Source of the DNA: an uncultured Rhodospirillaceae bacterium
GTDB lineage: Bacteria > Pseudomonadota > Alphaproteobacteria > Rhodospirillales > Magnetospirillaceae
Assembly: GCA_903941105.1 (NCBI GenBank)
Contig: CAJANL010000072.1
Coordinates: forward strand, 1 to 32,515
Reading direction: 5' to 3'
Length of the DNA stretch: 32,515 nt
This document shows, in pieces, positions 31,535 to 32,515 of this stretch. A program made the translations under genes and the position numbers. Below the pieces are notes generated by a model. It was not told where the DNA came from and searched no databases. It saw only the letters and a program-made list of their open reading frames with translations. Position 1 is the first letter of the stretch, and each line of letters begins with the position of its first letter.

Positions 31535-32515
<981 letters not shown>

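Overview
The window is high-GC DNA with tightly packed genes on both strands. The protein families point to an alphaproteobacterium of the Rhodospirillales, probably Magnetospirillum-like. The pointers are a DUF2336 protein, an MJ0042-type zinc-ribbon membrane protein divergent from ftsEX, a DivL-like PAS kinase, SppA and tandem M16 peptidases. This placement is inferred from family content only. No rRNA, tRNA, CRISPR array, prophage or complete insertion sequence was recognised.

Layout. 141-3279 (-): a membrane-fusion protein followed by a processive GT2 synthase with a C-terminal PilZ domain, resembling a c-di-GMP-controlled exopolysaccharide synthase. 3346-4698 (-): HNH endonuclease and a serine carboxylesterase. 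4728-6597 (+): GluQRS and a proline iminopeptidase. 6611-9564 (-): a PAS-PAS-GAF-GGDEF diguanylate cyclase coupled to DUF2336. 9624-10490 (-): Tat-exported dienelactone hydrolase. 10606-11301 (+): HAD nucleotidase. 11312-12133 (-): zinc-ribbon membrane protein. 12254-15187 (+): ftsE-ftsX-DUF218-plsC, an envelope and division operon with overlapping stops and starts. 15192-15454: two repeat elements. 15455-17973 (-): SDR oxidoreductase and SppA. 18042-18829 (-): orphan HigA-type antitoxin and a rhodanese. 19016-19486 (+): small secreted protein. 19515-21430 (-): fabI-aroC. 21604-24513 (+): leucyl aminopeptidase, a small membrane protein and an MFS transporter. 24564-27271 (+): a pair of periplasmic M16 peptidases. 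27412-27702 (+): Hsp15. 27705-30110 (-): multi-PAS histidine-kinase-like protein. 30226-30972 (+): M48 lipoprotein. 31031-32515 (-): atpC and the 3' part of atpD, which runs off the window.

Most of the window is housekeeping: lipid and aromatic synthesis, ATP synthase, division and envelope proteolysis. No complete unknown system stands out. The most interesting points are: (i) a DivL-like kinase whose phospho-accepting histidine is a cysteine (C584) although its ATPase boxes look intact; (ii) an 89-bp intergenic repeat in two copies with a diverged 11-bp core, each copy beside an end-of-gene sequence that supplies the stop codon, plus a third fragment between atpD and atpC; (iii) a REPIN-like 109-bp element; (iv) a tandem duplication that multiplies the ribosome-binding site and start codon of the SDR gene; (v) a 14-bp perfect palindrome inside a good promoter next to ftsE; (vi) a PilZ-GT2/HlyD pair in the same window as a diguanylate cyclase.
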